Assembly: GCA_937891595.1 (NCBI GenBank)
Contig: CALATF010000045.1
Span: 1-12,348 of the forward strand
Length of the DNA stretch: 12,348 nucleotides
Direction: 5' to 3'
From: an uncultured Clostridia bacterium
GTDB taxonomy: Bacteria; Bacillota; Clostridia; Christensenellales; UBA1242
Shown here: positions 6,139 to 12,348 of the stretch, piece after piece
Layout of the letters: the number at the start of each line of letters is the position of its first letter
How positions within the stretch are numbered: the stretch's first letter is position 1
Notes under the pieces: model-generated
Told to the model about the DNA's origin: nothing
Seen by the model: the letters and a program-made list of their open reading frames with translations, nothing else
Database searches by the model: none
Position numbers and translations under genes: made by a program

Positions 6139-6831
6139 ATGAGTAAAATTAAAAACATTTTTAAAACAATATTTCCTATATTAATTTCAGTTCTATTTTG
6201 TGTAGTAGGTGTTGCATGTAATAAAAATAACCAAAATAATTATGAAAGTTCTATAAACGTATTAAGTGAATACCGTAAAAACCTTTTTGTTGGGAATGGG
6301 GGTAATTTTATAGTAACATTTACTTCAGGACAAAGGGAAAGTAATTATATAATGGATGGTGAAACAAGCCCACTTGTAGATTTTGGTGTGCTTACAGTAA
6401 AATTTAATTATTCATTTGAAAAATCTGCTCCAAAATTTGTTTTAAAAATTAATGATAAGTCTTATGAGGGAGAACTAGAGAAGAACCCTTTTGATGGCAC
6501 TTTTGTATTTGATATTGAAAAACAAGTAAATGATAGTGATGTTATTAGCTTATATCTTGAGGATATTAACGAAAATTTAAATTTGACGTGTTGGTCTAAA
6601 AGCTGGAACATAACATATAAATCTGCTTTACAATCTTTTTTGAATAAACATAAAGATAATTTAAGTAAATATTATGTAGAGGATAGACTAGAAGGTGAAA
6701 TATTTATAAAAATTGTGTCTAATGATAGTAAAATGTCTAGTGTTTACTGGTATGTTTTACTTGTTTGTAAAAATGGAGATATTTTAGCTAGCTTGGTAGA
6801 TGTAAATAACGGGCAAATAATACAAAATTAA
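6139..6831 (+). CDS. Putative lipoprotein of unknown function
   Basis: I do not recognise this 230-residue protein. It begins with a lipoprotein-type signal: Lys-rich residues 3-9, a hydrophobic stretch (about 11-26) and GVAC with Cys27 as the likely lipidated residue, followed by an Asn-rich linker. The -3 position is Gly, a permitted but not ideal lipobox residue. The rest has alternating beta-type segments (about 50-150), then a charged region and a final hydrophobic strand pattern ending in NNGQIIQN, suggestive of a small extracytoplasmic beta-rich domain. No enzyme motif is visible. There is no good Shine-Dalgarno site: the nearest AAGG ends 17 nt before the ATG. hflX follows 41 bp downstream. 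A role in the envelope is inferred from the signal only. Confidence 0.75.
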   Translation: MSKIKNIFKTIFPILISVLFCVVGVACNKNNQNNYESSINVLSEYRKNLFVGNGGNFIVTFTSGQRESNYIMDGETSPLVDFGVLTVKFNYSFEKSAPKFVLKINDKSYEGELEKNPFDGTFVFDIEKQVNDSDVISLYLEDINENLNLTCWSKSWNITYKSALQSFLNKHKDNLSKYYVEDRLEGEIFIKIVSNDSKMSSVYWYVLLVCKNGDILASLVDVNNGQIIQN

Positions 6832-6838
6832 TTTTTGT

Positions 6839-6866
6839 TTGTTTTTTTTAAATAATTGTGTAAAAT
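6839..6866 (+). promoter_or_regulatory. Putative hflX promoter with -10 box next to the start codon
   Basis: TTGTTT (6839-6844), a 16-bp spacer and TAAAAT (6861-6866). With the usual 6-7 bp from -10 to the start point, transcription would begin at or beside the ATG at 6873. No Shine-Dalgarno sequence is present between, consistent with a leaderless mRNA. The surrounding T- and A-runs make chance matches possible. Confidence 0.4.
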
Positions 6867-6872
6867 ATTTAT

Positions 6873-7967
6873 ATGAAAAAAAATAATTTAAACGAAACTG
6901 CAAAACAAAAAGAAAAAGCAATTATTGTAGGAGTTGCATTTAATAAAAATCATTGTGACTTTACCCATGCATTAGAAGAATTAGAAAGTTTGTGCTATAC
7001 AGCAGGTCTTGAAGTAGTAGGTAGCGCATTTCAGAATATAAAGGAACAAAATGCGTCAACTTTGTTAGGTTCTGGTAAAGTAGAAGAAATAAGACTTTTA
7101 GTAGAAGAACTTTCAGCAGATGTGGTTGTTGTTGATTGCGAATTAACAGGTTCGCAAATAAATAATATTAGCGATATAGTAAAAGTAAAAGTTATTGATA
7201 GATCAATGTTAATACTGGACATTTTTGCAGGTAGGGCAACAACAAATGAGGGTAGGTTGCAAGTAAAGTTAGCTCAACTTAAATATACGTTGCCAAGAAT
7301 TAGTAGCGTTTCAAATACTTCTGGTAGATTTGGTAGTGCAGGCGTTGGTATGAGGGGCCCGGGAGAAACTAAGTTAGAAACAGATAAAAGAGCTATAAGA
7401 GAAAATATAAATAAACTTGAAAAAGAAATTGTAAAATTAAAGGAACAACGCTTAATTCGCAAAAGTTCGCGTAAAAAGAACCAAGTTAAACAAGTAGCTA
7501 TTGTTGGTTATACAAATGCCGGGAAATCAACTCTTATGAATACAATAACTAAAGCAGGTATTTATGCAGACGATTTATTATTTGCTACCCTTGACACAAC
7601 TTCAAGGAATTTGTGGTTAGATAACAATCAACAAATTGTTTTAACAGATACAGTCGGGTTTATAGATAAACTTCCACATGCTTTTATTCAAGCCTTTAAT
7701 GCTACTCTTGAAGATACAGCCGATGCCGATTTGTTATTGCATGTAATTGATATTTCAAACCCAAATTATAAAGAGCAAATAGAAGTTGTTGAAAATGTTT
7801 TAAAAGAAATTAGGGCAGATAAAATTCCTACAATCAAAATTTTTAATAAAATAGATAAACTTTCTAAACCTTTCGAAGTTCCAACAGATACCATTTTAAT
7901 TAGTGCAAAAGAAAATAAAGGGGTAGAAATGCTTAAAGATAAAATCAAACAGATGTTATTTAGTTAA
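6873..7967 (+). CDS. hflX: GTPase HflX (ribosome-splitting factor family)
   Basis: HflX binds the ribosome and, in studied bacteria, splits stalled or heat-damaged 70S particles. The order of parts is typical: an N-terminal HflX domain with NEGRLQVKLAQLKYTLPRI (125-143) and the glycine-rich GVGMRGPGETKLE (157-169), a Lys/Arg-rich coiled helix (about 175-205), then the G domain with G1 GYTNAGKST (212-220), G3 DTVGF (259-263), G4 NKID (325-328) and G5 SAK (344-346). The chain ends 18 residues after G5, so the separate C-terminal domain found in the longer E. coli protein (426 residues) is essentially absent; shorter versions are known. ATG is the only sensible start, and no ribosome binding site precedes it. 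It is 41 bp after the lipoprotein gene and followed by a terminator. Confidence 0.95.
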   Translation: MKKNNLNETAKQKEKAIIVGVAFNKNHCDFTHALEELESLCYTAGLEVVGSAFQNIKEQNASTLLGSGKVEEIRLLVEELSADVVVVDCELTGSQINNISDIVKVKVIDRSMLILDIFAGRATTNEGRLQVKLAQLKYTLPRISSVSNTSGRFGSAGVGMRGPGETKLETDKRAIRENINKLEKEIVKLKEQRLIRKSSRKKNQVKQVAIVGYTNAGKSTLMNTITKAGIYADDLLFATLDTTSRNLWLDNNQQIVLTDTVGFIDKLPHAFIQAFNATLEDTADADLLLHVIDISNPNYKEQIEVVENVLKEIRADKIPTIKIFNKIDKLSKPFEVPTDTILISAKENKGVEMLKDKIKQMLFS

Positions 7968-8015
7968 AAAATTTAGAATTATAACTATAAACTCGAATTT
8001 TTAATTTTTATAAAT

Positions 8016-8056
8016 AAAACTAGGAAAATTTATATTTTTTCTAGTTTTTTTATTTT
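8016..8056 (+). terminator. Rho-independent terminator after hflX
   Basis: A 13-bp A/T-rich stem containing ACTAG/CTAGT and one G-T pair (8016-8028 with 8036-8048), a 7-nt loop, then TTTTATTTTTT. It begins 48 bp after the hflX stop. Confidence 0.8.
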
Positions 8057-8070
8057 TTAATATAAAAGCG

Positions 8071-8100
8071 TTAACATTTTTAATTAACTTTTAATAATAT
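8071..8100 (+). promoter_or_regulatory. Putative promoter of the Gly/Cys-rich small protein gene
   Basis: TTAACA (8071-8076), an 18-bp spacer and TAATAT (8095-8100), directly after the hflX terminator. It would give a leader of about 120 nt before the ATG at 8226. The match is moderate, in AT-rich DNA. Confidence 0.45.
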
Positions 8101-8211
8101 GAAATGTAAGCTAATGATAAGTGCTTTTTGGAATACAAAAGAAAATTTGCAAATTTTTCATTCGTAAGAAAAAAAGAAAAAAATGAAAAATCTACTTGAG
8201 AAAAATTTTTT

Positions 8212-8217
8212 AGGAGG
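8212..8217 (+). promoter_or_regulatory. Perfect Shine-Dalgarno site AGGAGG
   Basis: AGGAGG lies 8 nt before the ATG at 8226. It is the strongest ribosome binding site in the window and contrasts with the weak or absent sites of the lipoprotein and hflX genes, suggesting high translation of the small protein. Confidence 0.85.
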
Positions 8218-8225
8218 ATTTACAT

Positions 8226-8429
8226 ATGAACGGCTTTTTTGGAAATGACCATTGCGGTCATGGCTGTGGTGGTTTCGGTGGTGGAAACAACTGTTGCTGG
8301 ATTATAATCTTATTGTTATTATGTAATTGTGGTGGTGGCTTAGGTCAAGGTTGTGATTGCTGTACTTTAATTTTATTAATCCTAATTATTAACTGTTTAT
8401 GTGGTTGCGGTAACACTTCTAACTGCTAA
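8226..8429 (+). CDS. Small Gly/Cys-rich hydrophobic protein (often labelled 'chorion class high-cysteine' type)
   Basis: The 67 residues include 13 Cys (10, 14, 23, 24, 33, 35, 43, 45, 46, 57, 59, 61, 67) and many Gly. An N-terminal His/Gly/Cys region (NDHCGHGCGGFGGG, 7-20) is followed by two similar units: Cys-Cys, a run of 8-10 mostly Ile/Leu residues, then C-N-C-G (23-36) or C-L-C-G (45-60). This looks like an internal duplication. Similar short proteins in clostridia carry a loose database name taken from insect chorion proteins; their function is not established. The Ile/Leu runs are too short for ordinary membrane helices if each is taken alone. Possible roles are a coat or envelope component or a metal- or disulfide-linked assembly (inference). 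It is monocistronic, with its own promoter, an AGGAGG site and a terminator. Confidence 0.8.
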   Translation: MNGFFGNDHCGHGCGGFGGGNNCCWIIILLLLCNCGGGLGQGCDCCTLILLILIINCLCGCGNTSNC

Positions 8430-8454
8430 TAAAAGTTACAATACAAAAGAAAAT

Positions 8455-8486
8455 GGCTATTAAGATTTTTCTTAATAGCTTTTTTA
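8455..8486 (+). terminator. Rho-independent terminator after the Gly/Cys-rich gene
   Basis: A perfect 10-bp stem (8456-8465 with 8470-8479), a TTTT loop (8466-8469) and a T-run to 8485, beginning 26 bp after the stop codon. Confidence 0.92.
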
Positions 8487-8774
8487 TTACATTTTTTTCT
8501 GCATATAATTAAGGATAATTATATTATTATATTAATATATTATATAACTAGTAGGGCAAAAGAATAATTGTTTAATTAAATTAAATTTATTTTTTTGTTA
8601 TCTTTTATTTAATTATGTCTACTTTTATCCTTTCCAACTAAATTTACATATTTTGTAAAAAAACACAAAAACTACCTTTGTATTTAAAGATATTTCAAAA
8701 TTAGATATAACACTTTTATTTTTTTATTAATACAAATAAAGAAAAATACTCTATAACATTTTTTGGAATATCGG
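8487..8774. other. AT-rich non-coding stretch
   Basis: About 290 bp with no reading frame that I can support on either strand, dominated by A/T runs and simple alternating AT near 8519-8547. No tRNA, recognisable riboswitch or repeat array was seen. It separates the terminator of the small-protein gene from the promoter of the large surface-protein gene and may hold regulatory sites for the latter. Confidence 0.6.
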
Positions 8775-8803
8775 TTGACAACACTATGCATATGATGTAC
8801 AAT
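8775..8803 (+). promoter_or_regulatory. Near-consensus promoter of the large surface-protein gene
   Basis: TTGACA (8775-8780, perfect), a 17-bp spacer and TACAAT (8798-8803, one mismatch). This is the closest match to the housekeeping consensus in the window. The spacer contains the 8-bp palindrome TATGCATA (8785-8792). The predicted start is near 8810. Confidence 0.8.
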
Positions 8804-8809
8804 AATTTC

Positions 8810-8938
8810 GCTTTATGTATTATGTCGTTTAATTGTATTTTTTTAACAAAAAATATAATTTACAGCATTTTATCATAGAGGAAATAACTGAAAATTTTAT
8901 ATTTTTAGATTTTTTTGTAAAAAAGTAGGAGAGGTTAT
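8810..8938 (+). promoter_or_regulatory. Leader of about 130 nt before the large surface-protein gene
   Basis: The region between the predicted start and the ATG at 8939 has no reading frame of note. It contains A/T-only inverted repeats, such as ATTTTTT/AAAAAAT around 8837-8854, too weak to name as a structure. AGGAGAGG (8927-8934) is a strong ribosome binding site 4-7 nt before the ATG. A regulatory role for the leader is possible but not shown. Confidence 0.5.
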
Positions 8939-11900
8939 ATGACTAGATTAAGAAAATTACTCGTAACAGGATTGATGGTTATCATTACTTGCTGTGTTTC
9001 TTTAGGCTCAGCATTGTTAAATGTTACACAATCTATTTTTTCATGGGTAAAGGCAAGTGCTAATAACACTTACAATTATTCAAATGAAAAAACAAACACA
9101 ACAAAAGAAGGAGATATCGTTACTGTTAAAAATATCCCAACAAATGTTAAGAGATATGAAGATATTTATATCCCTGCAACAGTATTTGTTACAAGTGTAG
9201 GGGATGTTTTGCCGGATGATGCATCAGCAGTAAGCCCAACAAGAATAGATATCAAAACTCCTCATGGTGTTTCATTGCTTAACGAAGAAAATGAACCAGT
9301 AGATACTAATCTTGTTACATTAGATGCTGAAGAAAAATATTATCAAGTTAAAGCTAACGAAGTAGGTATGTATACTGTTCAATATGCAAATCAAAATGCA
9401 AATGGTATTTGGACATTATCAAATATTTACGAAATAGAGGTAACAGCTGATTCTTACGCTATAGAATTTGCTTCAAACAACTCTATTGTTATGCCAGACA
9501 AAATTGATACTAACCAAGGAGTAGATACAACTGTAACAGTAAGTTTGCCATTGCTTTATGACCAAAACGGTAAAATGATTGAAAAATTCATTCTTGGTGA
9601 CCAATCTGCAAGCGAATATTTCGTAGCTGAATACAAAAAATTTGAAAATGTTTGGATAAATGAAAATAATTGTCCAGTTCCAGTAGAAAATGACCCTGTT
9701 TTAGCTCAAGGCAAAAATATTTATCAAGAATACTGGGCATATGAAATAACTAAACAAAGTGAAAGTGAAAATTTACCAGTTTTAATAATTGAAGTTAAAG
9801 CTTCAGGGGAAGAAACTGTTACAAATTCTATTTTAAAAACCTCTGCAGAAGGTAAAGCTTTAAAATTAGACGAAGATGCTAGCTTATATAATTCAGATAA
9901 AGCTTTTTATAATAATATTGCTTATAAATTTAAAGCTAATTCTGGTAAAAACATTATAACCTATAAATTATATAACACTACAAATTATATGAGTGCTACA
10001 AGCCCAGATGCTTATGTTAGCCGTACAATAGATGGAAGCACTTCTTTCAAAAAAGGCGATATTGAAATAGCTGTTTCTATGTCAGCTCAAATCAAAAAAT
10101 CTGAAACATCTGTGGAAGAAAAAATATATTTACCAGCAGTTAAAGCTGTTAATAAAAATGAAAACAAATCTGTAGTTAATGCTCATTATTCATATATCGT
10201 AAAATATGTAGATAGCAAAAATAGTAAATATGATGTTTCTGCTGAAACAATTACTATGGGCTCAGATAGTAAAGGTGTTTACTTTGTAGCTCATAAAGAA
10301 GGCGACTATATTATTTATTTTAACGCTGTAGATTTTTATGGAAATACTGATAAAAATGCAGACGCTTATAAAGATGTAATAGAGGTAATTGATAGAACAG
10401 AACCTACAGTTAAATATGTAAATAGCTATGATTATGAAGACCAAGCAAATACATTAGTTTTAGATGACTATTCATACATCATTCCTAAAAAATATTATAT
10501 TGACGAAACAACTCCTGTTGAAATAGCTGTTCCTGCTTTATATATTGAAGATAATTTCAAAGATTTTGATGAATTAGAACTTATTACAAGAGTGTTAAAA
10601 TCTGAAAATGCTTTCATCAATTCAGAAAATGAAACTAAAAACTTTAGCATGAATATTCAAAACTCTGTAGGTAATACAGATTATGATGCAAAAAGTGATA
10701 GTAAAAATATAGATGTTGAAAATATTATTTATTTCAAAAACTATATTGCTAAAAACTATGTTATTTATAATAACAATTTCTATTCAAAAGAAAATTTCTA
10801 TATCACATATTCAAATACTGAAAATGATTTAGAACCAAGTAAGAAGGAAATTGCTGAAATTACAAGTTTAGAAGATATTGATAAATTATTTGAAGATTAT
10901 CAATATGTAACAATTAAAGCAGAAAAACTTTCAGGCAAAGATTTAATTAGAGCAAAATCTACACAAGTTGCTTATATTAGATTAGATTCAAAATTATTCG
11001 GTGCAGGAACTTATACAATTCAATATTCAGTTCGTGACGGTAAATTTGAAAATAACACAGGTAATTCATTTACATTTACTTTAGTTAAAGGCAAAGCTAG
11101 TGATGTTGATGCAAAAGCTCCAACTGTTAAATTTGCAGATTCTACTATAGGTAAAGTTGTAAAAGGTCAAAAAATTACAGTTTCTAAACCTGATATTCAA
11201 GATGAAGTAGACGACAAACTTCTTATAAAATATTATATTGTTGTTGGTGAACATTATCTTCCTATTGAATTAGATGAAAACAATAAATTAACATTCAATA
11301 CAAATGATGAAATTGTTGTTTCTACAGACCCTTCTGAAGTTAAAAAATCTATTTATGATTTAGCAAAAGAAACAGAATCAAAATCTTTTGATATTGTTGC
11401 TTTAGCATATGATGATATGTCTGCTTATACAGATATTTCAGAAATTGCAGATTTAACAAACCCAGGGGATAATATCGGCGTAGGTATATATAATATTTCC
11501 ATTAAATATGTAGATGATGCTTTAGCTCCTATTATTAAATCAACACTTAAAGATGGTTCTACTGAAGACCAAGATAACAAACAATTTAAAGATATTACTG
11601 TTCATGGTATTAAATTCTATGATGATACAAATTCAGCACAAATTAGTGTTAAAATTTTAGATTCAAATGGAATTTCTTACGATTACAGCGAAGTAGATGG
11701 TTACTATTGCAAATTAGTTGATAACTCAGGAATGGATGGTTATATTTATGAATATAATTTCCCAGGAGTAACATTCACAGCTAATAAAGCAGATAGTTAT
11801 ACAGTTATTTATTCTGTTGTTGATGGTGGAAATAACGTAACAACTTATGCTTATGTAATTAAATCTGCTTTAGATGGAGAAGCTCCTGTTATTTCAGGAT

Positions 11901-12348
11901 TAATTGGTTCAGAAGCTACTATTCAATTAGGACAAACTTATTACTTGAAAAACCTTCAAGTATCTGATAATGACGATAAAGAATTAACAGTTGATAAAAT
12001 GACTTTCTCTGTTGTTGGTAATGACGGAAAAATTAGAAGTTCATGGTTAAATGGTTTAGAATTTACACCAAAAGCAGTTGGCAAATATACAATTACAATG
12101 ACTGCTACAGATAAAACAACGAACTCTACTACAAAATCTTTTGTTGTTGAAGTTAAAGATACAATTAAACCTACACTAGAATTAAAAGACGCTTCTACAG
12201 ATAACATTATTATCGCAGAAGATGAAAAAACAGATATTGAAGACACAACTGTAAACTGGGACGAAGATGTTTTCCCTGTAGTTACTCTTCCTAGCTTCTC
12301 TGTAAAAGATGAATATCAAGGCACAACAGGATTTAATGGAGTTATAGG
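8939..12348 (+). CDS. Very large secreted protein with Ig-like repeats (3' end outside window)
   Basis: The frame is open for 1136 codons to the right edge, so the protein is incomplete. It starts with a long Sec-type signal: basic residues at 3-6 (RLRK), a hydrophobic core at 7-27, and a likely cleavage after the A-S-A at 39-41. The mature part is rich in Asn, Asp, Lys, Ser, Thr and Tyr with almost no Cys. It holds repeated beta-sandwich ends of the form G-x-Y-T-h-x-Y-x-h-x-D at about 142, 454, 689, 848, 951 and 1047. Three of these run into inter-domain linkers such as R-T-E-P-T-V, G-E-A-P-V-I and T-I-K-P-T-L. The later copies are about 100 residues apart, the usual size of bacterial Ig-like modules. 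A cell-surface or adhesin role is inferred; any anchor (LPXTG, SLH, membrane helix) would be beyond the window. It has its own strong promoter and ribosome binding site. Confidence 0.88.
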   Translation, partial: MTRLRKLLVTGLMVIITCCVSLGSALLNVTQSIFSWVKASANNTYNYSNEKTNTTKEGDIVTVKNIPTNVKRYEDIYIPATVFVTSVGDVLPDDASAVSPTRIDIKTPHGVSLLNEENEPVDTNLVTLDAEEKYYQVKANEVGMYTVQYANQNANGIWTLSNIYEIEVTADSYAIEFASNNSIVMPDKIDTNQGVDTTVTVSLPLLYDQNGKMIEKFILGDQSASEYFVAEYKKFENVWINENNCPVPVENDPVLAQGKNIYQEYWAYEITKQSESENLPVLIIEVKASGEETVTNSILKTSAEGKALKLDEDASLYNSDKAFYNNIAYKFKANSGKNIITYKLYNTTNYMSATSPDAYVSRTIDGSTSFKKGDIEIAVSMSAQIKKSETSVEEKIYLPAVKAVNKNENKSVVNAHYSYIVKYVDSKNSKYDVSAETITMGSDSKGVYFVAHKEGDYIIYFNAVDFYGNTDKNADAYKDVIEVIDRTEPTVKYVNSYDYEDQANTLVLDDYSYIIPKKYYIDETTPVEIAVPALYIEDNFKDFDELELITRVLKSENAFINSENETKNFSMNIQNSVGNTDYDAKSDSKNIDVENIIYFKNYIAKNYVIYNNNFYSKENFYITYSNTENDLEPSKKEIAEITSLEDIDKLFEDYQYVTIKAEKLSGKDLIRAKSTQVAYIRLDSKLFGAGTYTIQYSVRDGKFENNTGNSFTFTLVKGKASDVDAKAPTVKFADSTIGKVVKGQKITVSKPDIQDEVDDKLLIKYYIVVGEHYLPIELDENNKLTFNTNDEIVVSTDPSEVKKSIYDLAKETESKSFDIVALAYDDMSAYTDISEIADLTNPGDNIGVGIYNISIKYVDDALAPIIKSTLKDGSTEDQDNKQFKDITVHGIKFYDDTNSAQISVKILDSNGISYDYSEVDGYYCKLVDNSGMDGYIYEYNFPGVTFTANKADSYTVIYSVVDGGNNVTTYAYVIKSALDGEAPVISGLIGSEATIQLGQTYYLKNLQVSDNDDKELTVDKMTFSVVGNDGKIRSSWLNGLEFTPKAVGKYTITMTATDKTTNSTTKSFVVEVKDTIKPTLELKDASTDNIIIAEDEKTDIEDTTVNWDEDVFPVVTLPSFSVKDEYQGTTGFNGVI
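11480..12165 (+). repeat. Tandem Ig-like modules in the large surface protein (protein-level repeat)
   Basis: Copies of the end-of-domain signature begin at residues 848 (VGIYNI), 951 (ADSYTV) and 1047 (VGKYTI), about 100 residues apart. The last two are followed by a Pro-containing linker that opens the next module. The repeats are diverged at the DNA level, so they are old or under selection, not recent duplications. Confidence 0.6.

Larger units (their letters stand above)
8132..8454 (+). repeat. 15-bp direct repeat flanking the Gly/Cys-rich gene
   Basis: AATACAAAAGAAAAT occurs at 8132-8146 in the leader and again at 8440-8454 just after the stop codon and directly before the terminator stem. 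Start-to-start distance is 308 bp. The flanking bases differ. It is A-rich, so chance is possible. Confidence 0.5.

Noticed and set aside
8513..8552. AT-only near-palindrome that might be an origin or attachment site
   Set aside because: It is low-complexity alternating AT without DnaA boxes, iterons or a replication or integrase gene nearby.
8123..8771. Shared TTTTTGGAATA before both right-hand genes (about 8125 and 8761)
   Set aside because: The two copies lie at different positions relative to their promoters, one downstream and one upstream, so a common regulatory role is unlikely; it is probably chance in AT-rich DNA.
11956..12246. 96-codon open frame on the - strand within the surface-protein gene
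   Set aside because: It is Ser/Val-rich, antisense to a continuous 1136-codon frame with family-like repeats, and has no ribosome binding site.
1..12348. Mycoplasma-like genetic code (TGA as Trp)
   Set aside because: TGA serves as the feoA stop and Trp is TGG. None of the recognised genes needs TGA read-through.
1..12348. CRISPR array, insertion sequence, prophage or toxin-antitoxin pair
   Set aside because: No regularly spaced repeats, transposase or integrase motifs, terminal inverted repeats, or typical toxin/antitoxin gene pairs are visible.

Overview
The window is strongly AT-rich and uses short intergenic gaps, AGGAGG-type ribosome binding sites (with some notable exceptions) and hairpin-plus-T-run terminators. 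Its gene content includes feoA-feoB with a FeoB-associated Cys-rich peptide, a class of Gly/Cys-rich mini-protein common in clostridia, and a CrtO-like acyltransferase. Together these point to a low-GC member of the Bacillota, probably an uncultured clostridial, gut-type lineage; that placement is inference. The standard bacterial code fits: feoA ends in TGA, and Trp is encoded by TGG.

Left part (1-2365, + strand): the 3' end of a PlsC-type lysophospholipid acyltransferase, a membrane protein resembling the CrtO glycosyl-4,4'-diaponeurosporenoate acyltransferase family, and a histidyl-tRNA synthetase. They end at a hairpin that can terminate transcription from both directions.

Middle (2378-4830, - strand): a ferrous-iron uptake operon, feoA - feoB - FeoB-associated Cys-rich membrane protein. 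feoA and feoB overlap by ATGA. A good promoter and a 6+6 bp inverted repeat at about +1 lie in the region shared with a divergent TetR-family regulator gene.

Right-centre (4994-7967, + strand): the TetR regulator followed by rpiB, then a terminator, an unrecognised lipoprotein and hflX. The lipoprotein and hflX genes lack clear Shine-Dalgarno sites. The hflX -10 element is so close to its ATG that the mRNA may be leaderless.

Right part (7968-12348, + strand): two genes for unusual envelope-type proteins. One is a 67-residue protein with 13 Cys and an internal duplication, carrying its own promoter, a perfect AGGAGG site and a terminator. After a very AT-rich non-coding stretch of about 290 bp comes a near-consensus promoter (TTGACA-N17-TACAAT), a leader of about 130 nt, and a very large secreted protein. 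That protein has at least 1136 residues, is open at the right edge and contains repeated Ig-like modules. No CRISPR array, insertion sequence, tRNA or rRNA was seen. The best candidates for new biology are the two exported proteins at the right and the feo/TetR control region; none amounts to a demonstrated new system.
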